A stretch of DNA of 64,000 nt from UBA981 sp942490995 (GCA_942490995.1 CALOBG010000127.1:54868-118867); one strand, 5' to 3'; counted from the first letter of the stretch, positions 18,397-28,036 are shown. Notes: a model not told the origin generated them from the letters alone. Numbers and translations: made by a program.

Positions 18397-19191
18397 CTAG
18401 CGTCCCTTGAATTCCGGTTTGCGCTTTTCGTTGAACGCCTTGACGCCCTCGTGGCGGTCCTCGCTGGGCACCATGCGATTGTACGCCTCGAGTTCGAACA
18501 TGTAGCCGATGTGGCGATCGACCTGGGTCGACACGGCCATGGATTTTTTCGCCTGGCGTACCGAGATCGGCGCATTGCCGGCGATCCGGGTCGCCGTGGC
18601 GAGGGCTTCATCGAGGAGTTCGGAGGCGGCGCAGACCCGGTTTACCAGGCCCCAGGCGTGCGCCTCGGCGGCGCTGAACGGCGCGCCGGTATAAATAATT
18701 TCGCGCGCCCGCCGTTCACCGACCGCGTGTGGCAGGTTCATGGTGCCGCCGGCGCCCGGCATGATCCCGAGCGTGATTTCAGTCAGCGCGAAGCGCGCGT
18801 GCTCGGCGGCATAGAGGAAGTCACACGACAAGGCGAATTCACAGCCGCCGCCGTAAGCGGCGCCGTTGATGGCACCGATCACCGGGATCGGGCAATCGCG
18901 CAGATGGCGCACCATCTGTTCGTAAATCGCGTGCTGATGCTGCCACTGCTGGTCGGTCATGCCGTTGCGATCTTTCAGATCACCACCGGCGCAAAACACT
19001 TTGTCACCACGACCGGTAACCACCACCGCGCGCAGGTCCTCGAGATCGACGTACAGATCCATGAACACTTCGCGCAGATCGAGCCCCATCTGGGTGTTCA
19101 TGGCGTTGGCCCGTTCGGGCCGATCGAGGGTCAGCAGCAACACATGATCGCGCGGCCGTTCAAGGGTAATCGTCTCGTAGTCGTTACGCAT
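18397..19191 (-). CDS. Enoyl-CoA hydratase/isomerase family protein
   Basis: Crotonase-fold protein of 264 residues. Oxyanion-hole segments are KVFCAGGDLKDRNG and GAINGAAYGGGCEFALSCD, and the catalytic-glutamate region is ALTEITLGIMPGAGGTMNLP. The GIMPGAGG segment is typical of true hydratases. Its position directly before HMG-CoA lyase suggests methylglutaconyl-CoA hydratase or a related C6-branched hydratase (inference). ATG at 19191 has AGGAC upstream. Confidence 0.9.
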   Translation of the reverse strand: MRNDYETITLERPRDHVLLLTLDRPERANAMNTQMGLDLREVFMDLYVDLEDLRAVVVTGRGDKVFCAGGDLKDRNGMTDQQWQHQHAIYEQMVRHLRDCPIPVIGAINGAAYGGGCEFALSCDFLYAAEHARFALTEITLGIMPGAGGTMNLPHAVGERRAREIIYTGAPFSAAEAHAWGLVNRVCAASELLDEALATATRIAGNAPISVRQAKKSMAVSTQVDRHIGYMFELEAYNRMVPSEDRHEGVKAFNEKRKPEFKGR

Positions 19192-19215
19192 GCCAGTGTC
19201 CTGTCACTCCCTGCT

Positions 19216-20223
19216 TCAGGAGATCTGCAAAACCAGTTTGCCCATCTGCTCGGAGTGCTGCATGCGGGCGTGAGCCCGGGCCGCCTCGGCGAACGGGTAC
19301 ACCTGGTCGATGACGGGTTTGATTTTTTTGTCATTAATGAAATCGATCATGGCGCGGAACTCCTGCGGTCGGCCCATGGTGGTGCCCTGAATGCGTGCCT
19401 GCCGAAAAAACAATTTCGCCATGTTCAATCCTTTTTCGGCGTTGCCGAGGGTGGCGCCGAAAAAGACGTAGCGGCCGCCGCGGCCGAGCGTGTCGAGGAC
19501 CTGGTGCAAGCCGTCGCCACCACCGCTGTCGATCGCAAGGTCGATGCCGCCGCTGGCCTTAAGGACCGCCTTGTGCCAGTCCGGCTCGCGATAGTTGAAG
19601 CCGGCACTGGCGCCGAGCGCGATGGCGGCGTCGATCTTTTCCTGCGAACCGGAAGTGACAAAAACCTCGGCGCCGTGGCCGCGCGCCCAGGCCAGCGCAA
19701 ACGTCGCGCAGCCGCCACCGATACCGGTCACCAGCACTTTGTGTCCGGGCTGGACTTCGCCGTGGCTTACCGTCGCCCGCCAGGCGGTCATGCCGGCGAG
19801 CGGAAACGCGGCCGCCTCGGCCCAGCTCAGGTGGCCGGGTTTAGGCGCCAGGGAGTCGGCCGGTACACAGATATATTCGGCGAACGTGCCCTGGTCCGGC
19901 ATGCCGAGCACGCGAAAGTTGTCGCCCCCGCAACGCGGATCGTCGCCCCACTCGAGGGCCGGATAGATGACAACTTCCTGGCCGACGATGGCGCTGTCGA
20001 CTCCGGCGCCGACTGCGTCGACGATACCCGCACCATCCGAACCGGCGGTGGCCGGGTACTCGATGCGTGGATAGGCGCCGACCGTGATCCAGTAGTCGCG
20101 ACGATTGAGCGCTGCGCAGACAATTTTTACCCGCACCTCGCCGGGCGCCGGCTCCGGGGTGGCGATTTCAGCGATAACGAGTTTCTCCGGGCCACCGGTT
20201 TCCGGGAGCAGCAGTGCTTTCAT
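19216..20223 (-). CDS. Zinc-type MDR alcohol dehydrogenase / quinone oxidoreductase-like protein
   Basis: Medium-chain dehydrogenase/reductase of 335 residues (start MKALLLPETGGPEKLV). The GroES-like N-terminal domain is followed by a nucleotide-binding motif (VTGIGGGCATFALAWARGHG) that departs from the usual GxGxxG. The GGDNFRVLGMPDQGTFAEYICVP region resembles zinc-dependent alcohol dehydrogenases, but the four structural-zinc cysteines are absent. Lies in a tight run with two enoyl-CoA hydratases (24-base and 4-base gaps), so a role in acyl-CoA or alcohol oxidation is likely. Substrate not assignable. Confidence 0.83.
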   Translation of the reverse strand: MKALLLPETGGPEKLVIAEIATPEPAPGEVRVKIVCAALNRRDYWITVGAYPRIEYPATAGSDGAGIVDAVGAGVDSAIVGQEVVIYPALEWGDDPRCGGDNFRVLGMPDQGTFAEYICVPADSLAPKPGHLSWAEAAAFPLAGMTAWRATVSHGEVQPGHKVLVTGIGGGCATFALAWARGHGAEVFVTSGSQEKIDAAIALGASAGFNYREPDWHKAVLKASGGIDLAIDSGGGDGLHQVLDTLGRGGRYVFFGATLGNAEKGLNMAKLFFRQARIQGTTMGRPQEFRAMIDFINDKKIKPVIDQVYPFAEAARAHARMQHSEQMGKLVLQIS

Positions 20224-20227
20224 GGGA

Positions 20228-21019
20228 TTACTGGCCTTTGAATTCGGGTTTCTGTTTCTTGGTGAACGCGTGGATGGCGTTGACGGTATCGGTCGACGCC
20301 CGCGCCAGTCCGGCGATCGCCCGGGTTTCGAGTTCCATCTGTGTCTCCAGCGTGTTGCTCAGCGAGTCGGCAACCAGCCGTTTCGCTTCGCCGTAGGCCA
20401 GGGTCGGACCGTTGGCCAGTTGCTGGGCCACCGTCATGACCCGCGTCATGAGCTGGTCGTCAGGAACCACTTCGTTGATCAGGCCCCATTCCAGTGCCTG
20501 TTCGGCGCTGAGCAGATCGTTCATCAGGATCAGCTGCATGGCTTTGACATGGCCGACCAGCCGCGGCAGGAACCAGGTACTGCTGCCATCCGGGGAAACC
20601 CCGGCGCGGGTATAGGCCATGGTGAACTTGGCCGATTCGGCGGCAAACACCATGTCGCCGGAAATCGCCATCGAGAACCCGGCGCCGGCGGCGACACCGT
20701 TTACCGCCACCAGGTAGGGTGCATTCATGCGTGCGAAGCGCGAGATCGCAACATGCAGCCCGGCGGTGGCATAACGCATGTATTCACTCATACCCTCGCC
20801 TTGAGCTGCGAACGAATGCAGATCGCCGCCGGCGGAAAACATTTTGCCGGCGCCGGTGAAAACCACGCAGCGGATATCGGCATTGGAATCACAATGGGTG
20901 GCGACCTTGACCAGGTCCTCGGACATCCTGCCGTTGAGGCTGTTGGCGGCGTCCGGTCGGTCCAGGGTCACGATCGCGACCGCACCGTCGCGTTCCAGTT
21001 TCAGTGTTTCGAATTCCAT
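20228..21019 (-). CDS. Enoyl-CoA hydratase/isomerase family protein
   Basis: Crotonase superfamily, 263 residues. Oxyanion-hole segments are KMFSAGGDLHSFA and VAVNGVAAGAGFSMAISGD. The region that carries the catalytic Glu in hydratases reads FTMAYTRAGVSPDGSSTWFLPRLVG, where Asp (SPDGSS) takes the place seen in PaaG-type isomerases. It is therefore more likely a delta-isomerase or ring-isomerase type than a classical hydratase (inference). ATG at 21019 with AAAGGAA upstream; 4 bases before the MDR gene. Confidence 0.88.
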   Translation of the reverse strand: MEFETLKLERDGAVAIVTLDRPDAANSLNGRMSEDLVKVATHCDSNADIRCVVFTGAGKMFSAGGDLHSFAAQGEGMSEYMRYATAGLHVAISRFARMNAPYLVAVNGVAAGAGFSMAISGDMVFAAESAKFTMAYTRAGVSPDGSSTWFLPRLVGHVKAMQLILMNDLLSAEQALEWGLINEVVPDDQLMTRVMTVAQQLANGPTLAYGEAKRLVADSLSNTLETQMELETRAIAGLARASTDTVNAIHAFTKKQKPEFKGQ

Positions 21020-21042
21020 CGCAGGGTTCCTTTGGTTGTCGT

Positions 21043-21231
21043 TCAGTCGGTGGCGTCCGGATCATGCGCCGCGCGGCGCTGGTCCAGCTGTGCCATGATG
21101 TTTCGGCGTTGTTGATCGGTGAAGTTCGCCCAGTTGGCGATTTCCTCCAGGGTCCGGTAGCAACCATAGCAGCGCTCGTCGACAGCGTTGATCATGCATA
21201 CGCTGATACACGGCGATTCAATCGTGTTCAT
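21043..21231 (-). CDS. DUF1289 domain protein (cysteine-rich, small)
   Basis: Protein of 62 residues with the DUF1289 pattern: SPCISVCMINAVDERCYGCYRTLEEIANW. Four cysteines in a C-x3-C-x8-C-x2-C arrangement suggest a metal or Fe-S site, but no function is established for the family. The ATG at 21231 overlaps the stop of the preceding BtuF-like gene (ATGA), which decides this start over the longer frame upstream. Confidence 0.8.
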   Translation of the reverse strand: MNTIESPCISVCMINAVDERCYGCYRTLEEIANWANFTDQQRRNIMAQLDQRRAAHDPDATD

Positions 21232-22049
21232 GCCGCCACCGCATCCATTTCGCGGGCCAGCCGGGCCAGGTATTCGAGGCCGTCGATAGAACGATTGCCG
21301 TACCACGACAACATTTCACCATCGACGAGTCGCACCCTGGCCGCCGGTCCGCACAGCGCAGCGACTTCGTCGAGGTGTTTGTCCCTGAACGGGTACGGTT
21401 CGCTGCTGAGCAGGACATATTCGGCGCCGGTGGTGCGCATCGCCGCGTCGTCGAGCTGCGGATAGCGCGCCTCGGAACGCACCCCGACCACGTGCCAGTT
21501 AACCAGCTCCAGCATGCGTGCAATATAGGTTTCGGCCGACACCGTCATCCACGGCTGGCGCCAGATCAGGTACAGCACTCGCCGTCGCGGCAGCGCATGG
21601 GTCTGTTCGGTGAGCGCCTCCAGTGCGCGTTGAAAACGCCGCGCCAACAGCGTCGCCGCGGCGCCGCGATTGAAGATCCCGCCGAGCAGGCGAAATAGTT
21701 CGAGGTTGTCGCTCGGTGCATTGGGGTGGGTCACGATCACGTATGGGACGTGTTCGCTCAGGGTGTCGAACAGCTCGCGGGTGTTTTCGTCGATGTTGAC
21801 AATAACGTGGGTCGGTTTCAGCGCACGCAAGGCCTCGACGTTGACATCCTTGGTGCCGCCGAGCTTGGGCACATCGGCCACCGCAGTGCGCGGATGGATA
21901 CAGAAACCGGTGCGTCCGACCACCTGCGGGCCAAGGTCCAGGGCGAACAGCAGTTCGGTGATGCTCGGCACCAGCGACACGATGCGCGCGCTGCCCTCGG
22001 CCGGCACGTGATCCTGACCGAAGGCATCGCGGAGACTCATGCTGGACAC
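21228..22049 (-). CDS. Cobalamin-binding BtuF-like protein without signal peptide
   Basis: Helical-backbone metal/cobalamin receptor of 273 residues. The BtuF/FhuD-like core is clear: RIVSLVPSITELLFALDLG, VVGRTGFCIHPRTAV, LGGTKDVNVEALRALKPTHVIVNIDEN and a C-terminal lobe with PYPFRDKHLDEV. BtuF is normally periplasmic, but no hydrophobic signal sequence is seen at either ATG near the start, so this form may be cytoplasmic. It lies 18 bases downstream of the B12-dependent mutase icmF, consistent with a link to cobalamin use. A general metal-chelate role is possible. Confidence 0.8.
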   Translation of the reverse strand: MSSMSLRDAFGQDHVPAEGSARIVSLVPSITELLFALDLGPQVVGRTGFCIHPRTAVADVPKLGGTKDVNVEALRALKPTHVIVNIDENTRELFDTLSEHVPYVIVTHPNAPSDNLELFRLLGGIFNRGAAATLLARRFQRALEALTEQTHALPRRRVLYLIWRQPWMTVSAETYIARMLELVNWHVVGVRSEARYPQLDDAAMRTTGAEYVLLSSEPYPFRDKHLDEVAALCGPAARVRLVDGEMLSWYGNRSIDGLEYLARLAREMDAVAA

Positions 22050-22067
22050 GCTATCGATCCGCCGACC

Positions 22068-25000
22068 TCACATATTGCGACGGTATTCGCCACCGACATC
22101 GTAGAGCGCGCCGGACACCTGTCCCAGCGAGGCGTGTTTGACGGTTTCCATCAACTGCGCAAAACAGTTCCCGCGTTTTACCGCCACCTCCTGCAGGCGC
22201 GACAACTCGCCGCCACACTGTTCGGCGTGGATCGCCTGGAAGTTTTCAATCGCCGCGATCTGGTCGGTTTTCTCCGCATCGGTGGAACGCATCAGTTCAA
22301 CGGTGGTTACTTCGTCTTCGTGGCCCTGCTTGGGCAGAAACGTGTTGACCCCGATCAGCGGCAGGCTGCCGTCATGCTTCTTATGCTCGTAGTACATGCT
22401 TTCTTCCTGGATCTTGGAGCGCTGGTACATGGTGTCCATCGCGCCGAGCACGCCGCCGCGCTCTGAGATCGCTTCGAACTCCTTGTACACCGCCTCTTCG
22501 ACCAGGTCGGTCAGCTCGTTGATGATGAACGAGCCCTGCCACGGGTTTTCGCAGAAATTGAGGCCCAGCTCGCGATTGATGACAAGCTGGATCGCCACCG
22601 CGCGACGCACCGACTCCTCGGTCGGGGTGGTGATGGCTTCGTCGTAGGCGTTGGTGTGCAGGCTGTTGCAGTTGTCGAACAGGGCGTACAGGGCCTGCAG
22701 GGTCGTGCGGATGTCGTTGAAGCTGATCTCCTGGGCGTGCAGGCTGCGGCCGGAAGTCTGGATGTGGTACTTGAGCATCTGGCTGCGCGGACTGGCGCCA
22801 TAACGTTCGCGCATGGCGCGCGCCCAGATGCGCCGCGCGACGCGGCCGATCACCGAGTACTCGGCGTCCATGCCGTTGGAAAAGAAGAAACTCAGGTTGG
22901 CGGCGAAGTCGTCGACTTTCATGCCGCGCGCGAGGTAGTACTCGACGATGGTGAAACCGTTGGACAGCGTGAACGCGAGCTGGGAAATCGGGTTCGCGCC
23001 GGCTTCGGCGATGTGGTAACCGCTGATCGAGATGCTGTAGAAGTTACGTACCGCGTGTTCGACAAAATATTCCTGCACGTCGCCCATCATTTTCATGGCG
23101 AACTCAGTGGAAAAGATGCAGGTATTCTGCGCCTGGTCTTCCTTGAGAATATCCGCCTGCACCGTTCCACGTACGGATTTCAGCGTGTCGGCCTTGATCC
23201 GCGCGTAGGTCTCGGCGTCGACCACCTGGTCGCCGGAAATGCCGAGCAGCCCGAGACCGAGTCCGTCGTTACTCGGCGGCAGTTCGCCGCGGTACTGCGG
23301 GCGCTGCTTGCCTTCGAAGTACCTGGCGATCTTTTTCTCGGCGGCTGGCCATTCGCCGCTGGCTTTGAGATGTTTTTCGACCTGCTGGTCGATGGCCGCA
23401 TTCATGAAAAACGCAAGGCACGATCGGCGCCGGTCCGTTGATGGTCATCGACACCGAGGTTGACGGCGAACACAGATCGAAACCCGAGTAGAGCTTCTTG
23501 GCGTCGTCGACCGAGGCGATCGAAACGCCCGAGTTGCCGACCTTGCCGAAAATATCCGGACGCAGGTGCGGGTCCTCACCGTACAGGGTGACCGAGTCAA
23601 ACGCCGTAGACAGCCGTTTGGCCGGCTGTCCTTCGGACAGGTAGTGAAAGCGGCGGTTGGTGCGTTCGGGGGTGCCCTCGCCGGCAAACATGCGGGTCGG
23701 GTCCTCGCCCTCGCGACGATAAGGAAACACGCCGCCCGTGTAGGGATAGCCGCCGGGCAGGTTTTCGCGCATCAGGAAGCGCACCAGGTCGCCCCAGCCC
23801 TCGAAACGCGGCGGCGCGATTTTCGGGATCTGCTGATGGCTCAGGCTGGTGATGTAGTTCTGGCCGGTGACTGCTTTACCGCGCACTTCGTAGCTGTACT
23901 GTTCGTTGGTGATCCCTTCGAGCCGCGCCGGCCATTCGAGCAGCAGTTGCCGGGCTTCGGCGCCCAGGTCATCGAGCGCGGCGTTGTAACGCTGGCGCAA
24001 GGTGAGCAGCGATTTGTCGCCGCCGCTGGTCAGCGCGGCCTGGGCGAACGGCTCGATGGCCTGCGGCAGTTCGCCGTCCTCAAGGGCGCGCAGCGCTTCA
24101 TAGGTGTGCTGCGCACGGTTGGCGGCGTCGGCCAGGGTTTCGATGCCACTGTTGATTTTGCGGCCCTGCTCGGCGATCTCGGCCAGATAGCGCACGCGCG
24201 CACCGGGGATCAGTACGGTCGCGCGAGGCGACTTGTTGTCGGCGTCGTACTCATGGACCCACTGCTTCGGGTCGAGGTCGAGCTTGTCGGCGGTCAGGCG
24301 GCACAGATTGGTGAACATCCACGACAGGCCGGGGTCATTGAACTGACTGGCAATAGTCGGGTAGACCGGGATTTCGTCATCGCTGACGTCGAACTTGTTG
24401 TGATTGCGCCGCCATTGCTTGCGTACGTCGCGCAACGCGTCTTCGGCGCCGCGCTTGTCGAATTTGTTGAGAATGACGATGTCAGCGAAATCGATCATGT
24501 CGATCTTTTCGAGCTGGCTGGCGGCGCCGTATTCGCTGGTCATGACGTACAGCGGAATATCGACGAGGTCGACAATCTCGCTGTCGCTCTGGCCGATACC
24601 GGCGGTTTCGACGATGACGAGGTCGAAGCCGCTGGATTTCAGAAACCCGATCGCGTCGGTCAGCATGGCGCTGGTCGAGGCGTGCTGGCGACGCGTCGCC
24701 ATGGAACGCATGTAAAGATTTTCGTGCCGCAGGCTGTTCATGCGAATGCGGTCGCCGAGCAGTGCGCCGCCGGTGCGGCGCCGGGTCGGATCGACGGCCA
24801 GCACGGCAATGCTTTTGTTCGGGAAAGCCTGGCAGAAACGCGACAGGATTTCGTCAGTGACCGAGCTTTTGCCGGCGCCGCCGGTGCCGGTGATGCCGAT
24901 CACCGGCACTTTGCCCGAGGCCATGCGCCACTCTTTGCGCAGGGTCTCGAGTTTTTGTTTGCCGATGACGCCGTCCTCGAGCGCCGACAGCATCTGCGCG

Positions 25001-25515
25001 ATGCTGAGGAAGTTTTCGTGACTGGCCTTGTCGGGCACCGGGGTCGGCTGGCGCGCCGCGCGCGAGCGCTGCACGAGGTCGCCGATCATGCCGAGCAGTC
25101 CCAGTTTCATGCCATCGTGCGGATGGTAGATGCGCTCTACGCCGTAGCTTTGCAGCTCGGCAATTTCTTCCGGTGTGATGGTGCCGCCGCCGCCGCCGAA
25201 AATGCGGATGTGCCCGGCGCCGGCCTCGCGCAACATATCGACCATGTAGCGAAAATATTCGTTATGCCCGCCCTGGTAGGAACTGATCGCGATACCGTCA
25301 GCGTCCTCCTGGATCGCCGCGCGCACAACATCGGCGACCGAGCGGTTGTGGCCCAGATGCACCACTTCGACGCCCTCGGCCTGGATCAGCCGGCGCATGA
25401 CGTTGATCGCCGCGTCGTGGCCGTCGAATAAAGAGGCGGCCGTGACGAATCGCATCGGTGTCGTTTCGGTGCCTGCTTCGGGAGTATTGTCCAGTTCCTG
25501 TGCGCGTGTGCTCAT
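22068..25515 (-). CDS. icmF: Fused isobutyryl-CoA mutase IcmF, with one frameshift
   Basis: Adenosylcobalamin-dependent acyl-CoA mutase fused to its G-protein chaperone; it interconverts isobutyryl-CoA and butyryl-CoA or related acyl-CoAs. Order: B12-binding domain (FDGHDAAINVMRR), MeaB-like GTPase (GITGTGGAGKSS; NKFDKRGAEDA), linker, then mutase (MTINGPAPI...). After INGPAPIV the frame breaks: an extra base at 23417-23418 prevents reading on into LAFFMNAAIDQQVEK. The two frames (25515-23269 and 23405-22068) together give about 1148 residues. ATG at 25515 overlaps the TetR stop (ATGA). Probably an assembly error, otherwise a pseudogene. Confidence 0.9.
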
Positions 25516-26168
25516 ACGCTCGTCTCCATGAGTGCGTTGCTGTTCAGTGCCAGGGCGGTTTGCGCCTTGAGCGATTCATGTAGCTGGTGAATATGCCGTT
25601 CGTCGTCAGGCCTGACCAGCCATTGGTAAACGATGCCGATGATGGCCGCACAGAATTGCTCGGCGGCGCCGACACTGTCGACCTCGGGGGCGATCGCGCC
25701 GGCGCGGATGCCGTTGTCGATCCAGGCGGTGACGTCGCGCCGGCGGCGTTCGTGGATATTGGCGACCAGGCTTTTCAGTTCCGGGTCCGGGCCGATGGAG
25801 TCGAACCACAGCATATAAAACGCGCGGATATGCTCCTGACCGTCGGTAATAAAATCGTGATGGGCGTCGGTGGCGGCCTCGATGGCTTCGAGCCCGACTT
25901 TGTCGTGCACCACCCGACGCAGTTCGCGCAGCCACTGCTCGCCGATGGAGCGAATGATGAAGGCGAACAGCCCGCCCTTGTTGCCGAAGCGATAACTCGC
26001 CAGGCCGCGGCTGTAGCCGGCGCGTTCGCCGACATCCTTGAGGGTTGTGCCGTCGGTGCCGCGCTCGCAGATCAGCGCCACGGCGGCGTCGAGCATGCGC
26101 GCGTCTGACAGCGCGGTACGTTCGGCCTGGGTGCGGCGCTCGGTTTCGAGGGTGACGGGGGTGTTCAT
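25512..26168 (-). CDS. TetR family transcriptional regulator
   Basis: Protein of 218 residues with an N-terminal TetR helix-turn-helix (ICERGTDGTTLKDVGERAGYSRGLASYRFGNK, broken here at the recognition helix SRGLASYRF) and a divergent helical ligand domain (about 80-210). It is translationally coupled to icmF by ATGA, so it probably controls the mutase and itself, with an acyl-CoA as likely ligand (inference). An imperfect palindrome 26 bases upstream of its ATG is a candidate operator. Confidence 0.88.
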   Translation of the reverse strand: MNTPVTLETERRTQAERTALSDARMLDAAVALICERGTDGTTLKDVGERAGYSRGLASYRFGNKGGLFAFIIRSIGEQWLRELRRVVHDKVGLEAIEAATDAHHDFITDGQEHIRAFYMLWFDSIGPDPELKSLVANIHERRRRDVTAWIDNGIRAGAIAPEVDSVGAAEQFCAAIIGIVYQWLVRPDDERHIHQLHESLKAQTALALNSNALMETSV

Positions 26169-26193
26169 GAGCGAAGATTATTCCTTGAATCTT

Positions 26194-26214
26194 ACTTGTT
26201 TGCAACAAGCAAGT
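26194..26214. promoter_or_regulatory. Candidate TetR operator
   Basis: An inverted repeat lies just upstream of the TetR gene: outer arms ACTTG (26194-26198) and CAAGT (26210-26214), inner arms CTTGTT and AACAAG around TGC. Palindromes of this size next to TetR genes commonly bind the regulator. Position and symmetry are seen; binding is inferred. Confidence 0.5.
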
Positions 26215-26289
26215 TTAACAAAGACCCTCTGCCACCGCGCGCTTGTGACAGGCACTACCCAGCGCGAGAGGCCGCGGGCGCCGGCGGAA

Positions 26290-27108
26290 TCAGCGAAACG
26301 CGAATTCTTCGGTCGGAAACGCCCCCGCCTTGACTTCCCGCACGTAGGTTTCCAACGCGCCGTGGATCGAACCCTCCTGCTCCATGTAATTTTTCGAGAA
26401 GCGGGTGCGCTTGCCGGGGGCGATATCGAGGACGTCGTAAAGCACCAGGATCTGGCCGTCGCAATGCGGTCCGGCGCCGATCCCGATGACCGGCACCGTC
26501 GACTGCCGCGTGATCTCCGCGGCGAGGTCGATAGGTACACATTCGAGCAAAATGATGTCAGCGCCCGCTTCTTCCAGCGCCAGCGCGTCGGCCTTCATTT
26601 TTTCGGCGGCCTTTTCTTCGCGGCCCTGAACGCGATAACCCCCATATTTGTGGATCGCCTGCGGGGTCAGCCCGAGATGCGCGCAGACCGGGATGCCACA
26701 CTCGGTCAGACGTCGCACCATGTCGATTTCCAGTTCGCCCCATTCGAGTTTGACGATCTCCGCGCCGCCTTCCTTCATCAGTCGTGCGGCGTTTTTGAGG
26801 CAGTCCTGCGGCGATGCGTAGCTCATGAACGGCATGTCGGCCATCAGCATTGCACGCCGGATCCCGCGCGCCACGAGCTGGGTGTGGTAAATGATTTCAT
26901 CGATCGTCACCGGAATGGTCGTCGAACGGCCCTGTACCACCATGCCGACCGAATCGCCGACCAGGATGAAATCAATGCCGGCGCGGTCCAGAACCGCGGC
27001 GAAGGCCGCGTCATAGGCGGTCATGCTGGCAATTTTTTCGCCCTGGTCTTTCATCACGCCGAGCGTGCGGTTAGTGACTTTGGCCGGGTTGTCGTTCTGT
27101 GCGCTCAT
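26290..27108 (-). CDS. panB: 3-methyl-2-oxobutanoate hydroxymethyltransferase
   Basis: Adds a hydroxymethyl group to alpha-ketoisovalerate to give ketopantoate, the first step of pantothenate (hence CoA) synthesis. The ATG at 27108 has AGGAGG upstream and yields 272 residues, the normal length; the longer frame is discarded. Family marks: MTAYDAAFAAVLDRAG, LVGDSVGMVVQGRSTT (metal-binding Asp), ADMPFMSY, KLEWG, AHLGLTPQAIHKYGGY and IGIGAGPHCDGQILV. No panC is next to it, which is unusual. Setting among CoA-ester enzymes may reflect CoA demand. Confidence 0.96.
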   Translation of the reverse strand: MSAQNDNPAKVTNRTLGVMKDQGEKIASMTAYDAAFAAVLDRAGIDFILVGDSVGMVVQGRSTTIPVTIDEIIYHTQLVARGIRRAMLMADMPFMSYASPQDCLKNAARLMKEGGAEIVKLEWGELEIDMVRRLTECGIPVCAHLGLTPQAIHKYGGYRVQGREEKAAEKMKADALALEEAGADIILLECVPIDLAAEITRQSTVPVIGIGAGPHCDGQILVLYDVLDIAPGKRTRFSKNYMEQEGSIHGALETYVREVKAGAFPTEEFAFR

Positions 27109-27139
27109 CGCGGACCTCCTGCTGACCGAAACAACGCGT

Positions 27140-28018
27140 CTACTGCCCGATGGCGTCGAGCCAGTCGCGCACCGCGCTTGCGATTTCATCCGGCGAATCT
27201 TCCTGAATGAAATGCAGGCCCTTGACCGTCACTTCGCGCTGATTTTTCCAGCTGCGCGCGAATTCGCCCGGTGCGCCACTCATGATCATGCCGGGCTCGG
27301 CACTGATCATGAGCTTGGGGATACTCGAGCTCTGCATGAACTTCGCGTAATTCTCAGCGATGGCGACCACGTCGGCCGGTTCGTTGTCGAGCGGGATCTG
27401 GCGCGGCCAGGTCAGGGTCGGTCGTCGATCCTCACCGGGATTGCGAAACGGTTCGATGTAGGCGTCCATTTCTTCGGGCTTCAGCTTGCGCATGATGGAC
27501 GCCGGCAATACCCGTTCGACAAACACGTTCTTTTGCAGCACCACCTCGTCGCCGGCCGGTGAACGAAAAGTTTTGAACATGTCGACGGCCGACGCCGGCC
27601 ATTCGTCCCACGACAAGGGGCGCACCACCGCCTCCATGTAACACACGCCCGCGACCGCGCCGGGGTGGGTCGCGGTGTAGTCAAAACCCAGCGCGCTGCC
27701 CCAGTCGTGGATGACCAGCACGATATCGTCGCTGATCCCCAGCGCCGCCAGAGCGCCCTGCCAGTACTGGCGGTGCTCGGCGAAGGTATAACGGTCCGGA
27801 CCCGAATCCGGCAGTTTGTCGGAATCACCCATACCGATCAGGTCGATAGCGACGCAGCGGCCGAGGTCGGCAAGCTGGGGCATGATGTTACGCCACAGGT
27901 AGGACGAGGTCGGGTTGCCGTGCTGAAACACGATCGGCCGGCCGCTGCCCATTTCGACGTAAGCCATGCGCCGACCGTTGACCTCGACGTACTGTTTCTT
28001 TTTTGACCATTCGTTCAT
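27140..28018 (-). CDS. dhaA: Haloalkane dehalogenase (HLD-II, LinB/DhaA type)
   Basis: Alpha/beta-hydrolase of 292 residues that hydrolyses carbon-halogen bonds. The full HLD-II catalytic pentad is present: Asn35 (QHGNPTSSYLWRNIM), nucleophile Asp105 with Trp106 (HDWGSALGFD), acid Glu129 (YMEAV) and base His269 (HFIQEDSPDE). Long stretches match LinB, including DLIGMGDSDKL and RRPTLTWPRQIP. ATG at 28018 has AAGGAA upstream. It sits in a run of acyl-CoA genes, 31 bases upstream of panB. Natural substrates of marine and soil HLDs are mostly unknown. Confidence 0.93.
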   Translation of the reverse strand: MNEWSKKKQYVEVNGRRMAYVEMGSGRPIVFQHGNPTSSYLWRNIMPQLADLGRCVAIDLIGMGDSDKLPDSGPDRYTFAEHRQYWQGALAALGISDDIVLVIHDWGSALGFDYTATHPGAVAGVCYMEAVVRPLSWDEWPASAVDMFKTFRSPAGDEVVLQKNVFVERVLPASIMRKLKPEEMDAYIEPFRNPGEDRRPTLTWPRQIPLDNEPADVVAIAENYAKFMQSSSIPKLMISAEPGMIMSGAPGEFARSWKNQREVTVKGLHFIQEDSPDEIASAVRDWLDAIGQ

Positions 28019-28036
28019 GGGCTCGATTCCTTGTGT

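Noticed and set aside
18115..20241. 708-codon open frame on the plus strand across three genes
   Set aside because: Opposite three well-recognised enzymes (HMG-CoA lyase, hydratase, MDR); composition-driven open frame.
23269..23405. Programmed ribosomal frameshift in icmF
   Set aside because: No slippery heptamer or downstream structure at the break; the same kind of break occurs in unrelated genes, which favours sequence error.
23566..25431. 621-codon open frame opposite icmF
   Set aside because: Shadow of icmF; no recognisable domain.
26290..27108. Pantothenate operon
   Set aside because: panB stands alone; no panC, panD or panE next to it.
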